Shown in pieces: positions 7,259 to 14,151 of a stretch of 15,539 nucleotides of DNA. The DNA comes from Muribaculaceae bacterium. Lineage in GTDB: Bacteria > Bacteroidota > Bacteroidia > Bacteroidales > Muribaculaceae. Position 1 is the stretch's first letter; each line of letters starts with the position of its first letter. The notes under the pieces are model-generated. The model was not told the origin of the DNA, did no database searches, and worked only from the letters and a program-made list of their open reading frames with translations. The translations under genes and the position numbers were made by a program. The stretch lies in NCBI GenBank assembly GCA_016287065.1, contig JAEEVB010000022.1:1-15539 (forward strand), in the 5' to 3' direction.

Positions 7259-8424
7259 AAGAACACTTTTTTCACATAGTTACCCACTCGCACAATGTAG
7301 ACTCGGTTACGCGGCAAGTCGGGGATATCCCCTTTCACCGACGGACGCTGATAATACAGGTTACCATAGATGTCATACACCTCGGTCCAAGTGCCATAGT
7401 TGTCACCCTTGATATAGATAACCCCATTATAGGCATATACCATAGGGTCGGTCCAGTGCTGCGTCAGGTCTTCAACCGGTGCAGTCTGTGGCGACAGGGC
7501 GGTATATTCCACCGGATCATCGTCAGAACCCATGAGCACGGTGGGCACTATCTCATATTGTTCGCGATAAGTAGGCATATTGAAATAGTAGTCGCTGGCA
7601 GCTGTAACGGCCAAGAGGTCACCGAAACCGTCATAAATTTTGTAGGCCACATGATTGCCCAGTCCCACACGCAGCCACGAATCGGCAAAGTCTTCGCTCT
7701 CCAACAACATGGGCACCGAGAAGTCTTCGTTCAAGTACACGGCAAAAGCATTGGGATCGCCCCAGGTATCATCAGACTCATAGAGGTCACGGGCATCGGC
7801 ATCGGGCACTACCAGGTCTACATTCCAGATGCCGGTCATGCTCACATCGCCAGTCACTGCAGGAGGTTCGGCGGCAGCACAATACACCTCATAGAGGTTG
7901 AAGCAACCGTCGAAAGCACTCGCGTCGATTTCCTTCATTGTCGAGGGCAATATTACCGTGTGCAACTGTATGCACCAGTCAAAGGCACTCTCGCCCACAC
8001 GTTCCACTCCCTCAGGCAGCACCACATCGGTCACAGCTGTGCCAGCCAACGCCCATGGAGCCAATTCGGTGAAATGCAGGGGTAATGTAATGTCGGTGAG
8101 TTCCTCGTCAAGAGCAAAAGCCGCCACACCGATGCGCTTCACCGTGTTGGGTAACTGGATGCGAGTAGCATGACTCAACCAAAAAGCGCTGTCGCCTATC
8201 GCCACCACCTCATAGTTCTCGCCCTCATAGTACACCCTCTCTGGAATGATGTAGACGCCCTCATAGTCGGGAACATCCATTCCCCACACGGGCGCGACCT
8301 CGACTTGCGGCATTGGCGCATCGTCGAGCGTCTGATAGCAGAGCCCTCCACTATAAAACACATCGGCATGGGTCACCAAAGCCACTGCGAAAATTGATAT
8401 GATTGATAATATCTTCTTACACAT
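7255..8424 (-). CDS. BspA-like leucine-rich repeat surface protein with T9SS-type C-terminal tail
   Basis: A 389-residue exported protein. A signal peptide (1-20) ends VALVTHA. Residues about 72-185 hold BspA/LRR_5-type repeats, visible as recurring blocks IGDSAF, IQLPNTVKRIGVAAF, ITLPLHFTELAPWAL, VVLPEGVERVGESAF and VILPSTMKEIDASAF at roughly 23-residue spacing. A middle region (about 186-325) has a CAAAEPPAVTG transition and no recognised domain. The last 60 residues (GVIYIKGDNYGTWTEVYDIY, then GNLYYQR and VYIVRVGNYVKKVFL) resemble the type A sorting domain read by the Bacteroidetes type IX secretion system. BspA-like proteins often bind host or bacterial surfaces; a binding role is inference. 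It starts 2 nt after the murF-alr stop and overlaps tadA by ATGA, so translation is probably coupled on both sides. Confidence 0.85.
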   Translation of the reverse strand: MCKKILSIISIFAVALVTHADVFYSGGLCYQTLDDAPMPQVEVAPVWGMDVPDYEGVYIIPERVYYEGENYEVVAIGDSAFWLSHATRIQLPNTVKRIGVAAFALDEELTDITLPLHFTELAPWALAGTAVTDVVLPEGVERVGESAFDWCIQLHTVILPSTMKEIDASAFDGCFNLYEVYCAAAEPPAVTGDVSMTGIWNVDLVVPDADARDLYESDDTWGDPNAFAVYLNEDFSVPMLLESEDFADSWLRVGLGNHVAYKIYDGFGDLLAVTAASDYYFNMPTYREQYEIVPTVLMGSDDDPVEYTALSPQTAPVEDLTQHWTDPMVYAYNGVIYIKGDNYGTWTEVYDIYGNLYYQRPSVKGDIPDLPRNRVYIVRVGNYVKKVFL

Positions 8425-8426
8425 AA

Positions 8427-10907
8427 TTACTCCCTGTAATAAACACGTTTCACACGAGGTGATATGCTCGTGAGTATCTCATAAGGTATGGTTCCACGAG
8501 CCTCGCTCAGTTTCTCGACAGGCACATTATGCCCGAAAATTTCCACGCGGTCGCCCAGTGCACACGGGACATCGGTCACATCTATCATCACCGCATCCAT
8601 GCACACAGTGCCTACTGTGGGGCACAAGTAGCCATTGAGCCACACACTGATGTTGCCGTTACCGAAGTGTCGGTCGAAGCCGTCGGCATAGCCTATGGTG
8701 AGCGTAGCAATGCGGGAGTCGCGTGTGAGCACACCTCGGCGGCCATAACCCACGGTAGCGCCTGCGGGCAAATCCCTGATGGCAATCACCACCGAGCGCA
8801 GCGTAGCCACTGGTTGCAGTGCGTCTTCACGTCCATCGAATACGGTCTTCACACCGTAGAGCCCGATGCCTATTCGTACCATATCGAGTTGATACTCGGA
8901 GAATCGAACGATGCCACTCGTGTTCAACACATGACGCAATATCTTGTGGTCGAATGCCTCCTGCAACAGTTCGGCACACTCGCTGTAATAGCGGAACTGC
9001 TCATGGGTGTACTCATCCTCTTCAGGCACATCGGCCACACACAGGTGCGTGAACACCGAAGCAGGGCGTATCACCGTCTGCCCCTGAAGCAATTCTATCA
9101 GTTCAGACATCTGCTCTCTCCTGAAGCCCAAGCGGTGCATGCCGCTGTCGATCTTGATGTGAACAGGGTGATTCTTCGCGCCATATTTTGCCCCCTCCTT
9201 GATGAGTTCACGGCACTCCTCAAGTCCGTAAACTTCAGGTTCAAGTCTGAATGTGAACATCGACTTGTAGTTTACCACCGAGGGGTTGAGCACGATGATG
9301 GGCATAGTGATGCCTGCCTTGCGCAGGTCCACGCCCTCGTCTTGCACAGCCACGGCCAGATAGTCGGCACCGCGATCTTGCAACGTCTTGGCAATCTCGT
9401 AGGAACCCGTACCATAGCCCGAAGCCTTCACCATGCCCACCGTCTTGGTCGTGGGTTTGATAAGCGACTTGAAGAACTTAAAGTTGTGAGCCAGCGCACT
9501 CAGGTCTACCTCCTCCACAGTCATGTGCTGTTTAGCTTCGAGCATGTCCAGTATCTGATCGAAGTGGAACATAGGCGAGCCTTTTACCAATATGGTCTCA
9601 TCCTCAAAATCGCCTTGCGACATGTGCTCGAGGAAGTCTTCGGTCGAAGCGAAGAAGCGTGTTTCCATGCCAGTGAAATAGCGACTGAATGCCATCATCT
9701 GTTCTCCGATGCCAAAGAAACGGTCGATGTGCTTGCTGCGTAGCCACTCGCTTACCCTGATGTAGAGTTCCTCGGCACTGAACGACTCTTGTGTGAGGTC
9801 GCTTAATATCACCGTGCGGGTCTGATGCACCGACCGACGCGCCATGAAGTCGATGGCTGGCGTGAGTGAGTTGTAGTCGCTGGGATAGCCGTCGGCTATC
9901 ACCGTACAGTTGTTGATACCTTCAATCACGTTGATGCGAGTGCCCACTGGAGTGAGTCGTGCCATACGTTCCTTAATCACCTCAGGATCGACCTGAAGAT
10001 AGAGCAGGATAGCGAGGCAGGTAATCACATTCTCCAGATCACGATAGCCAGTAAACGACACTTCGATGCTGTGATGTTCGCCATTGTATTCATAATCAAT
10101 CTGGCTCTTCTCATCGTGGCGAGTGATGTTGCTCACATAAAGTTCGTGCGAGGGGGTATGCTGCGACCATGCCACCTCCTGAGCCACCTCCACATCGAGT
10201 AACGGTTGTATGGCCTGAGTCACCAGAGGATCATCGGCACAATAGACGATGCACTCGCAGTTATAGAGGATTTTCGCCTTCTCCTGTGCCTTTTGGCGCA
10301 TCGACGAGAATCCCTCGTTATGCTCGGTACCTATGTTGGTAATCACACCAATCGTGGGGCGTATCATCGCCTGCAAGTTGGCCATCTCGCCCGTGGTAGA
10401 TATACCTGCCTCGATGATGGCCAGCGTGGTGCTCTCGTCGATGTCCCACAGCGAAAGCGGCACGCCTATCTGCGAGTTATAGCTGCGAGGCGAACGCATC
10501 ACATGGTAATCGTCCTTGAGCAGTTCATAAAGCCATTCCTTCACCGTGGTCTTGCCGCGGCTGCCGGTCATGCCTATCACCGGAATCCTGAAACGGCGGC
10601 GATGATACATGGCAATGTTCTGCAACGCCTCGAGCGTGTTAGGAACAACCAACAGGTTGGCATCGCGCAAGTGTCCCAGACCTTCTTCACTCTCGACCAC
10701 AAAATTGCGAACGCCCTGTGCATAAAGCGGCAGCACATAGCGATGGCCATCGTTGTTCTGTGTGCGAAGGGCAAAGAAGAGGGTCTCACGCGGGTCGCCC
10801 AGCGAACGCGAATCGGTGAGCAGATAACTCACCATCGCCTTCTTGTTGGCGAGGCGCCCTGGCGCGATGTCCAGTATCTGGGCTATTTCTTTAATTGAAT
10901 ATTTCAT
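8427..10907 (-). CDS. Bifunctional MurF-like ligase / alanine racemase fusion
   Basis: An 826-residue cytosolic fusion typical of Bacteroidetes. Residues 1 to about 457 are Mur-ligase-like: N-terminal UDP-binding-type part, P-loop GMTGSRGKTTVKEW at 112-125, EAGISTTGEM at 166-175, TNIGTEHNEGFSSMRQKAQE at 190-209, and the C-terminal ligase segment with VIADGYPSDYNSL at 336-348. MurF adds D-Ala-D-Ala to UDP-MurNAc-tripeptide. Residues about 462-826 are a PLP-dependent alanine racemase making D-Ala: MVKASGYGTGSYEIAK with Schiff-base Lys494, HIKIDSGMHRLGF at 583-595, RIGIGLYG at 678-685 and TIGYADGF with catalytic Tyr740. The racemase half looks intact. The ligase half has DGYPSD where MurF usually reads DSYNAN, so its activity is uncertain. 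The start overlaps the GSCFA stop (ATGA). Database names are usually alr or murF/alr. Confidence 0.93.
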   Translation of the reverse strand: MKYSIKEIAQILDIAPGRLANKKAMVSYLLTDSRSLGDPRETLFFALRTQNNDGHRYVLPLYAQGVRNFVVESEEGLGHLRDANLLVVPNTLEALQNIAMYHRRRFRIPVIGMTGSRGKTTVKEWLYELLKDDYHVMRSPRSYNSQIGVPLSLWDIDESTTLAIIEAGISTTGEMANLQAMIRPTIGVITNIGTEHNEGFSSMRQKAQEKAKILYNCECIVYCADDPLVTQAIQPLLDVEVAQEVAWSQHTPSHELYVSNITRHDEKSQIDYEYNGEHHSIEVSFTGYRDLENVITCLAILLYLQVDPEVIKERMARLTPVGTRINVIEGINNCTVIADGYPSDYNSLTPAIDFMARRSVHQTRTVILSDLTQESFSAEELYIRVSEWLRSKHIDRFFGIGEQMMAFSRYFTGMETRFFASTEDFLEHMSQGDFEDETILVKGSPMFHFDQILDMLEAKQHMTVEEVDLSALAHNFKFFKSLIKPTTKTVGMVKASGYGTGSYEIAKTLQDRGADYLAVAVQDEGVDLRKAGITMPIIVLNPSVVNYKSMFTFRLEPEVYGLEECRELIKEGAKYGAKNHPVHIKIDSGMHRLGFRREQMSELIELLQGQTVIRPASVFTHLCVADVPEEDEYTHEQFRYYSECAELLQEAFDHKILRHVLNTSGIVRFSEYQLDMVRIGIGLYGVKTVFDGREDALQPVATLRSVVIAIRDLPAGATVGYGRRGVLTRDSRIATLTIGYADGFDRHFGNGNISVWLNGYLCPTVGTVCMDAVMIDVTDVPCALGDRVEIFGHNVPVEKLSEARGTIPYEILTSISPRVKRVYYRE

Positions 10908-11887
10908 ATGTCAGAGAGCATATTTTTTATTTCTTTCACTTCAGCGATATAGGGATATTCGTTTACCAAATTGCGCACCACCGCCAACGTGTCGTCGTGG
11001 AAACGCGACACCACATCGCGGTTACCGCTCATGGGTCGGTGCTGGAGGCGTTTCATCACGCGCTCGCAACGCGCAATGGCCTGTATCGACGGGTCGTCGA
11101 AATAGGTGGCACGAAATGCCTGCCAAATGTATTCCACTGCCACCTCTGAGGGATGCACCATGTCGGTGGAATAGAAGCGGTAATCGCGCAGGTCATCCAT
11201 CATGATTTCAAAAGAAGGGAAATATCCAGTGAATTCAGGATACTCATGAATCACCTTGTCAACTGCCACACGCAGCACCGCCTTGCTCAGCGAATTTAGT
11301 TCCAGACCGTCGGCAATATGACGGATGGGACTCACCGTGAACAAGATGTACAAACCTGGGTTGAACGAGCGCAACTGCTCCACCATGCCTTCGAGAGCGC
11401 TGGTTATCTCATCTACACTCGCCATTTCACGGGTGAACTTATGCTGTGGCACCTTATGGCAGTTGTTCACCACCTCGCCTGTGGCAGCAAGGCGATAAAC
11501 AATGGCTGTGCCCAGTGTCACGACGAGCGTGTTGCTGCGCTGCAAGTGGTCGTGCCCCTGCATGATGCGCTCGTTCATGCGCTCAAGCGTGGCACCCTTG
11601 TCGGGCAATGAGTAACGTGAGTGAAAATTGAAGCTGTTCCACACGCCTCCGCCCTGGAACAGGTCCATGCCCCGCTCGGGAACGGCATCCACAAGCCGCT
11701 GCACGCAACTGGCCATGCTCAGGGGGTTATAGATGGTGCCGAAGGGGTTGATTTCCACATTCATCATTGCCCCACGCAACTTGGCACCGATGTTCTCGGT
11801 AAAGCACGAGCCCAGCATGGTCATCACATCGCTGTGGTGCATGATGCCCAGATTCTCGGGAGTCCTTATGGCGGTTCTGAATTCCAT
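10904..11887 (-). CDS. GSCFA-domain protein
   Basis: A 327-residue protein with the family signature near the start: MLGSCFTENIGAKL at 24-37 (GSCFT replaces the eponymous GSCFA), followed by NPFGTIYNPLS at 47-57. No signal peptide is seen, so it is probably cytosolic. The order of motifs recalls SGNH hydrolases: GSCF as a block I-like Ser (Ser27), VTLGTAIVYRL at 123-133, FTVSPIRH at 183-190, and YSTDMVHPS at 239-247 with a possible Asp242/His245 pair. This catalytic reading is inference; the family has no established reaction that I know of. It is first in the operon, 30 nt after a -7 element, and its TGA overlaps the ATG of murF-alr. That tight coupling suggests a role near cell-wall or D-Ala metabolism, but this is only context. 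Confidence 0.9.
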   Translation of the reverse strand: MEFRTAIRTPENLGIMHHSDVMTMLGSCFTENIGAKLRGAMMNVEINPFGTIYNPLSMASCVQRLVDAVPERGMDLFQGGGVWNSFNFHSRYSLPDKGATLERMNERIMQGHDHLQRSNTLVVTLGTAIVYRLAATGEVVNNCHKVPQHKFTREMASVDEITSALEGMVEQLRSFNPGLYILFTVSPIRHIADGLELNSLSKAVLRVAVDKVIHEYPEFTGYFPSFEIMMDDLRDYRFYSTDMVHPSEVAVEYIWQAFRATYFDDPSIQAIARCERVMKRLQHRPMSGNRDVVSRFHDDTLAVVRNLVNEYPYIAEVKEIKNMLSDI

Positions 11888-11916
11888 TGTAATCGTCTAT
11901 TATCGCTTTTAACTAG

Positions 11917-11924
11917 CAAATATA
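11917..11924 (-). promoter_or_regulatory. Bacteroidetes -7 element for the GSCFA operon
   Basis: The minus strand reads TATATTTG, an exact TAnnTTTG match, 30 nt upstream of the GSCFA ATG. The position about 20 bp upstream reads TATA/TTAT rather than TTTG, so the -33 half is weak. It lies between the terminator of the gene to the right and the GSCFA start, where a promoter is expected. Confidence 0.6.
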
Positions 11925-11973
11925 GATATAATTCTTGAATTAGTTATAATGTATTCTAATTATTTTAAAATAT

Positions 11974-12007
11974 AAAAAAAGAGACTACCCAGTGTTGAGC
12001 AGCCTCT
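11974..12007 (-). terminator. Rho-independent terminator after the unknown secreted protein
   Basis: On the minus strand AGAGGCTGC and GTAGTCTCT form a 9-bp stem with two G-U pairs around a 10-base loop, followed by a run of T. The stem spans 11980-12007 and lies 24 nt past the stop at 12032. It separates this gene from the GSCFA operon. Confidence 0.85.
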
Positions 12008-12031
12008 TGCTATCTTGTGCAGGTGCATCAC

Positions 12032-13069
12032 CTATTTCAAGCGGTTGTCCCACCAGGCGCGCATCTCTTTGTTTTTCAGTTTTTTCACCTGCTGTTTGAG
12101 CCATGATGCAAAGTCGGCATCACTGTCAAGGTTGTCGCTTAATGCCGTAGAACAGTGAACCTTGCCGTGGTTCTCGTGGAACCATTCAAGCCACTGCTGG
12201 GGATTGCGGTACATGAGTCGCTCCAGCCACAGCGTGGTGTGATTCTTCAAATTCTGGAATGTGGTTTTCATTTTTTCATTGTCATCCCTGGCAAGCATAG
12301 CATTTGCTATGGCGTAGGCTTCTTCAATGGCTTGAGACTCATTTCCAACACTTAGCGGACGGCAATACATTGTGATAAAACTCGTGAAATCAGTATTAAT
12401 CGTTTTACATTCGTCGCTCTCAAGTCGAGTAATTCTCTCTTTTTCGCCAGGCAAGTGGATTCTATGTTTTGTGATAGTCATGGAATACCAAAGCGATTTT
12501 TGCATGGTCATCTTCCCTTTATTATCAACCGTGTACGGCAAGGTCCACTTACCTTCTTCGGTTTGCCTAAAACTATCGGGAAAATCTATCACAGTTTGGT
12601 AGCTGCGTGTCACCACAAACCCGGTGTCGGTGCGTTCTACTGTAGCATAGCGATCCCAAATCCGATAGTCACAGTTTGAGTACTTAAAGGGCGCACTCAG
12701 GCAAGAAACATCGCCCTCGACCACCGCCAAAACTGCATCGATGATGCCTTCATCGTGCTCATAGGTAGCCACATAGCGTTCCTGGGCTCGTTTGGTGTTC
12801 AGGTACTCAACCTTGAGCAAGACCATCACATAGTTTGGGTTATTATCCAACACTTTAGCCTCGAGCCTCACCTCGCCCCGGTCGAAGTAGGGATAGCACA
12901 CCACACCTTGCATGAGTTTGGGCAACGATTCTTTGGTCAATACCAATTTGCCTTTCATGCCCTCCAGGTTCATGCCATTGATTTTATAATGCTCCACAGG
13001 AGGTCGAACTTGAGCGCTGGCCATTAGTGTCATGAAAGCCGCCATAAAAAATAAAGTTAGTTTTTTCAT
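12032..13069 (-). CDS. Exported protein of unknown family
   Basis: I do not recognise the family. The 345-residue product starts with a clear Sec signal peptide (MKKLTLFFMAAFMTLMASA, cleavage before Q20) and has no lipobox or further membrane helix, so it should be periplasmic or secreted. The mature N-terminus (RPPVEHYKINGMNLEGMKGK) leads into a beta-rich middle with alternating hydrophobic strands (VRLEAKVL, YVMVLLKVEYL). The last 100 residues are more helical and carry several Trp (LWLERLMYRNPQQWLEWF; WWDNRLK end). There are few Cys, and no sorting tail or dockerin. It is a single gene with its own promoter and terminator. The leader of about 115 nt between promoter and ATG holds repeats, hinting at post-transcriptional or operator control. 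I assign no function. Confidence 0.8.
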   Translation of the reverse strand: MKKLTLFFMAAFMTLMASAQVRPPVEHYKINGMNLEGMKGKLVLTKESLPKLMQGVVCYPYFDRGEVRLEAKVLDNNPNYVMVLLKVEYLNTKRAQERYVATYEHDEGIIDAVLAVVEGDVSCLSAPFKYSNCDYRIWDRYATVERTDTGFVVTRSYQTVIDFPDSFRQTEEGKWTLPYTVDNKGKMTMQKSLWYSMTITKHRIHLPGEKERITRLESDECKTINTDFTSFITMYCRPLSVGNESQAIEEAYAIANAMLARDDNEKMKTTFQNLKNHTTLWLERLMYRNPQQWLEWFHENHGKVHCSTALSDNLDSDADFASWLKQQVKKLKNKEMRAWWDNRLK

Positions 13070-13119
13070 ATTATTGGGTTTTAGTTGTTTATTATCATTG
13101 GTTTCATCAGTTCAGCAGA

Positions 13120-13167
13120 CCGTAATGGTTTGATTCCATTTGGCCTTGATGGTTTAATCACAAATGG
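13120..13167 (-). repeat. Two adjacent imperfect 24-bp direct repeats in the leader of the unknown secreted protein
   Basis: Plus-strand positions 13120-13143 and 13144-13167 are contiguous 24-base units matching at 17 of 24 positions and sharing ATGGTTT in the middle and TGG at the end. CCATTTG (13136-13142) and CAAATGG (13161-13167) also form a 7-bp inverted repeat with an 18-base loop. Just upstream in the transcript, ATGGC-TT-GCCAT (13173-13184) is a small perfect hairpin. All lie between the proposed promoter and the ATG at 13069. No known riboswitch consensus was recognised. Confidence 0.55.
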
Positions 13168-13189
13168 ATAATATGGCTTGCCATTTCTG

Positions 13190-13221
13190 CAAATTTAATG
13201 CATTCTCCTCACTCTTGCAAT
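13190..13221 (-). promoter_or_regulatory. Promoter of the unknown secreted protein gene
   Basis: On the minus strand ATTG (13218-13221) and TAAATTTG (13190-13197) are exactly 20 bp apart, a good Bacteroidetes -33/-7 pair. Transcription would start near 13185, giving an unusually long leader of about 115 nt. Confidence 0.6.
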
Positions 13222-13246
13222 TAATTATCTCACATTTCCACTCGCG

Positions 13247-13319
13247 ACATGCATTTTTTGCAGCAACAGATCACCCTCACAAGTATTTTCATGATTTCTT
13301 TGAACCACATGCATTTTTT
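13247..13319. repeat. 13-bp direct repeat 60 bp apart in the mazG upstream region
   Basis: ACATGCATTTTTT occurs at 13247-13259 and again at 13307-13319, exactly 60 bp apart, each containing the palindrome ATGCAT. The second copy fills most of the spacer between the mazG -33 and -7 elements. It could be a two-site operator or chance in AT-rich sequence. Confidence 0.6.
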
Positions 13320-13330
13320 TCGTAATTTTG
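13299..13330 (+). promoter_or_regulatory. Promoter of the mazG-topB operon
   Basis: TTTG (13299-13302), a 20-bp spacer and TAATTTTG (13323-13330) match the full Bacteroidetes -33/-7 consensus. Transcription should start near 13335, leaving a short A-rich leader before the ATG at 13354. Confidence 0.75.
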
Positions 13331-13353
13331 TAACGATTTAAAACAAATCAACT

Positions 13354-14151
13354 ATGCCCAACAACAGTAGAGAGAAGAAACTGGAAGCCTTCGGGCGGCT
13401 GCTCGATGTGATGGACACACTGCGCGAGCGTTGCCCCTGGGACTCGGTGCAGACCAACGAGAGCCTGCGCCCAAACACCATAGAGGAAACGATGGAACTC
13501 GCCGAGGCCATCATTGCCGACGATAACGCCAACATACGCAAGGAACTGGGCGATGTGCTGCTGCACATCGTGTTCTACGCCAAGATTGGCGACGAGAAAG
13601 GACTCTTCGACATTGCCGATGTGTGCAACGCCATCAGCGACAAACTCATCTTCCGCCACCCCCACATCTACGGCAACGAACACTACGAGACAGCCCGCGA
13701 TGTGCTCGACCACTGGGAACTCATCAAGATGAAGGAGAAGGACGGCAACAAGACCGTGCTGGGCGGCGTGCCAGCCACCCTACCCTCGCTCATCAAGGCC
13801 GAGCGCGTGCAGGAGAAGGCCGCCAATGTGGGCTTCGACTGGGAACACCGCGAAGATGTGTGGACTAAGGTGAAGGAAGAAGTGAACGAGGTGGAACGCG
13901 AACTCGCCTCAGGCCACGAAGCCGACCGCGAAAAGGAATTTGGCGACCTGCTCTTCGCCATCGTGAATGCCGCCAGGCTCTATGGAGTGCGGCCCGACAA
14001 CGCACTCGAGCGCACCAACCTGAAGTTTATTGCACGCTTTAACTACATAGAACAAGAAGCCAAGAAGCAAGGCCGCCGGCTGGGCGAGATGACACTCGCC
14101 GAGATGGACGCCCTGTGGGACGAGGCAAAGAAACTGAAACTGGGCGAATGA
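13354..14151 (+). CDS. mazG: Nucleoside triphosphate pyrophosphohydrolase MazG
   Basis: Hydrolyses NTPs and dNTPs to the monophosphate and pyrophosphate, sanitising the nucleotide pool. The 265-residue length is close to the E. coli enzyme, and both MazG-fold halves are present. The first has CPWDSVQTNESLRPNTIEE at 27-45 with the metal-binding EETMELAEAI at 44-53 and KELGDVLLH; the second has KVKEEVNEVERELASG followed by KEFGDLLFAIVNAAR. The linker LGGVPATLPSLIKAERVQEKA is typical of the full-length bacterial form. The ATG at 13354 follows a complete promoter and an A-rich leader without a Shine-Dalgarno. The stop overlaps the topB start as ATGA. The gene is notably richer in G and C than the ATPase region on the left, as is topB. 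Confidence 0.95.
   Translation: MPNNSREKKLEAFGRLLDVMDTLRERCPWDSVQTNESLRPNTIEETMELAEAIIADDNANIRKELGDVLLHIVFYAKIGDEKGLFDIADVCNAISDKLIFRHPHIYGNEHYETARDVLDHWELIKMKEKDGNKTVLGGVPATLPSLIKAERVQEKAANVGFDWEHREDVWTKVKEEVNEVERELASGHEADREKEFGDLLFAIVNAARLYGVRPDNALERTNLKFIARFNYIEQEAKKQGRRLGEMTLAEMDALWDEAKKLKLGE

Larger units (their letters stand above)
3752..11887 (-). other. Probable seven-gene operon (GSCFA, murF-alr, LRR, tadA, two esterases, ansA)
   Basis: Seven genes run the same way with junctions of -4 (ATGA at 10904-10907), 2, -4 (ATGA at 7255-7258), 10, -4 (ATGA at 5911-5914) and 30 nt. A -7 element stands before the first gene, no terminator hairpin was seen between members, and the next gap on the downstream side is 79 nt. 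ATGA overlaps usually imply translational coupling. Whether transcription continues into the CotH gene cannot be decided: no terminator follows ansA, and no promoter is evident before cotH. Confidence 0.75.

Noticed and set aside
8529..9743. Open frame of 404 codons on the plus strand opposite murF-alr.
   Set aside because: The minus strand encodes an unmistakable alanine racemase and ligase. The plus-strand translation shows no family motif and no promoter or terminator.
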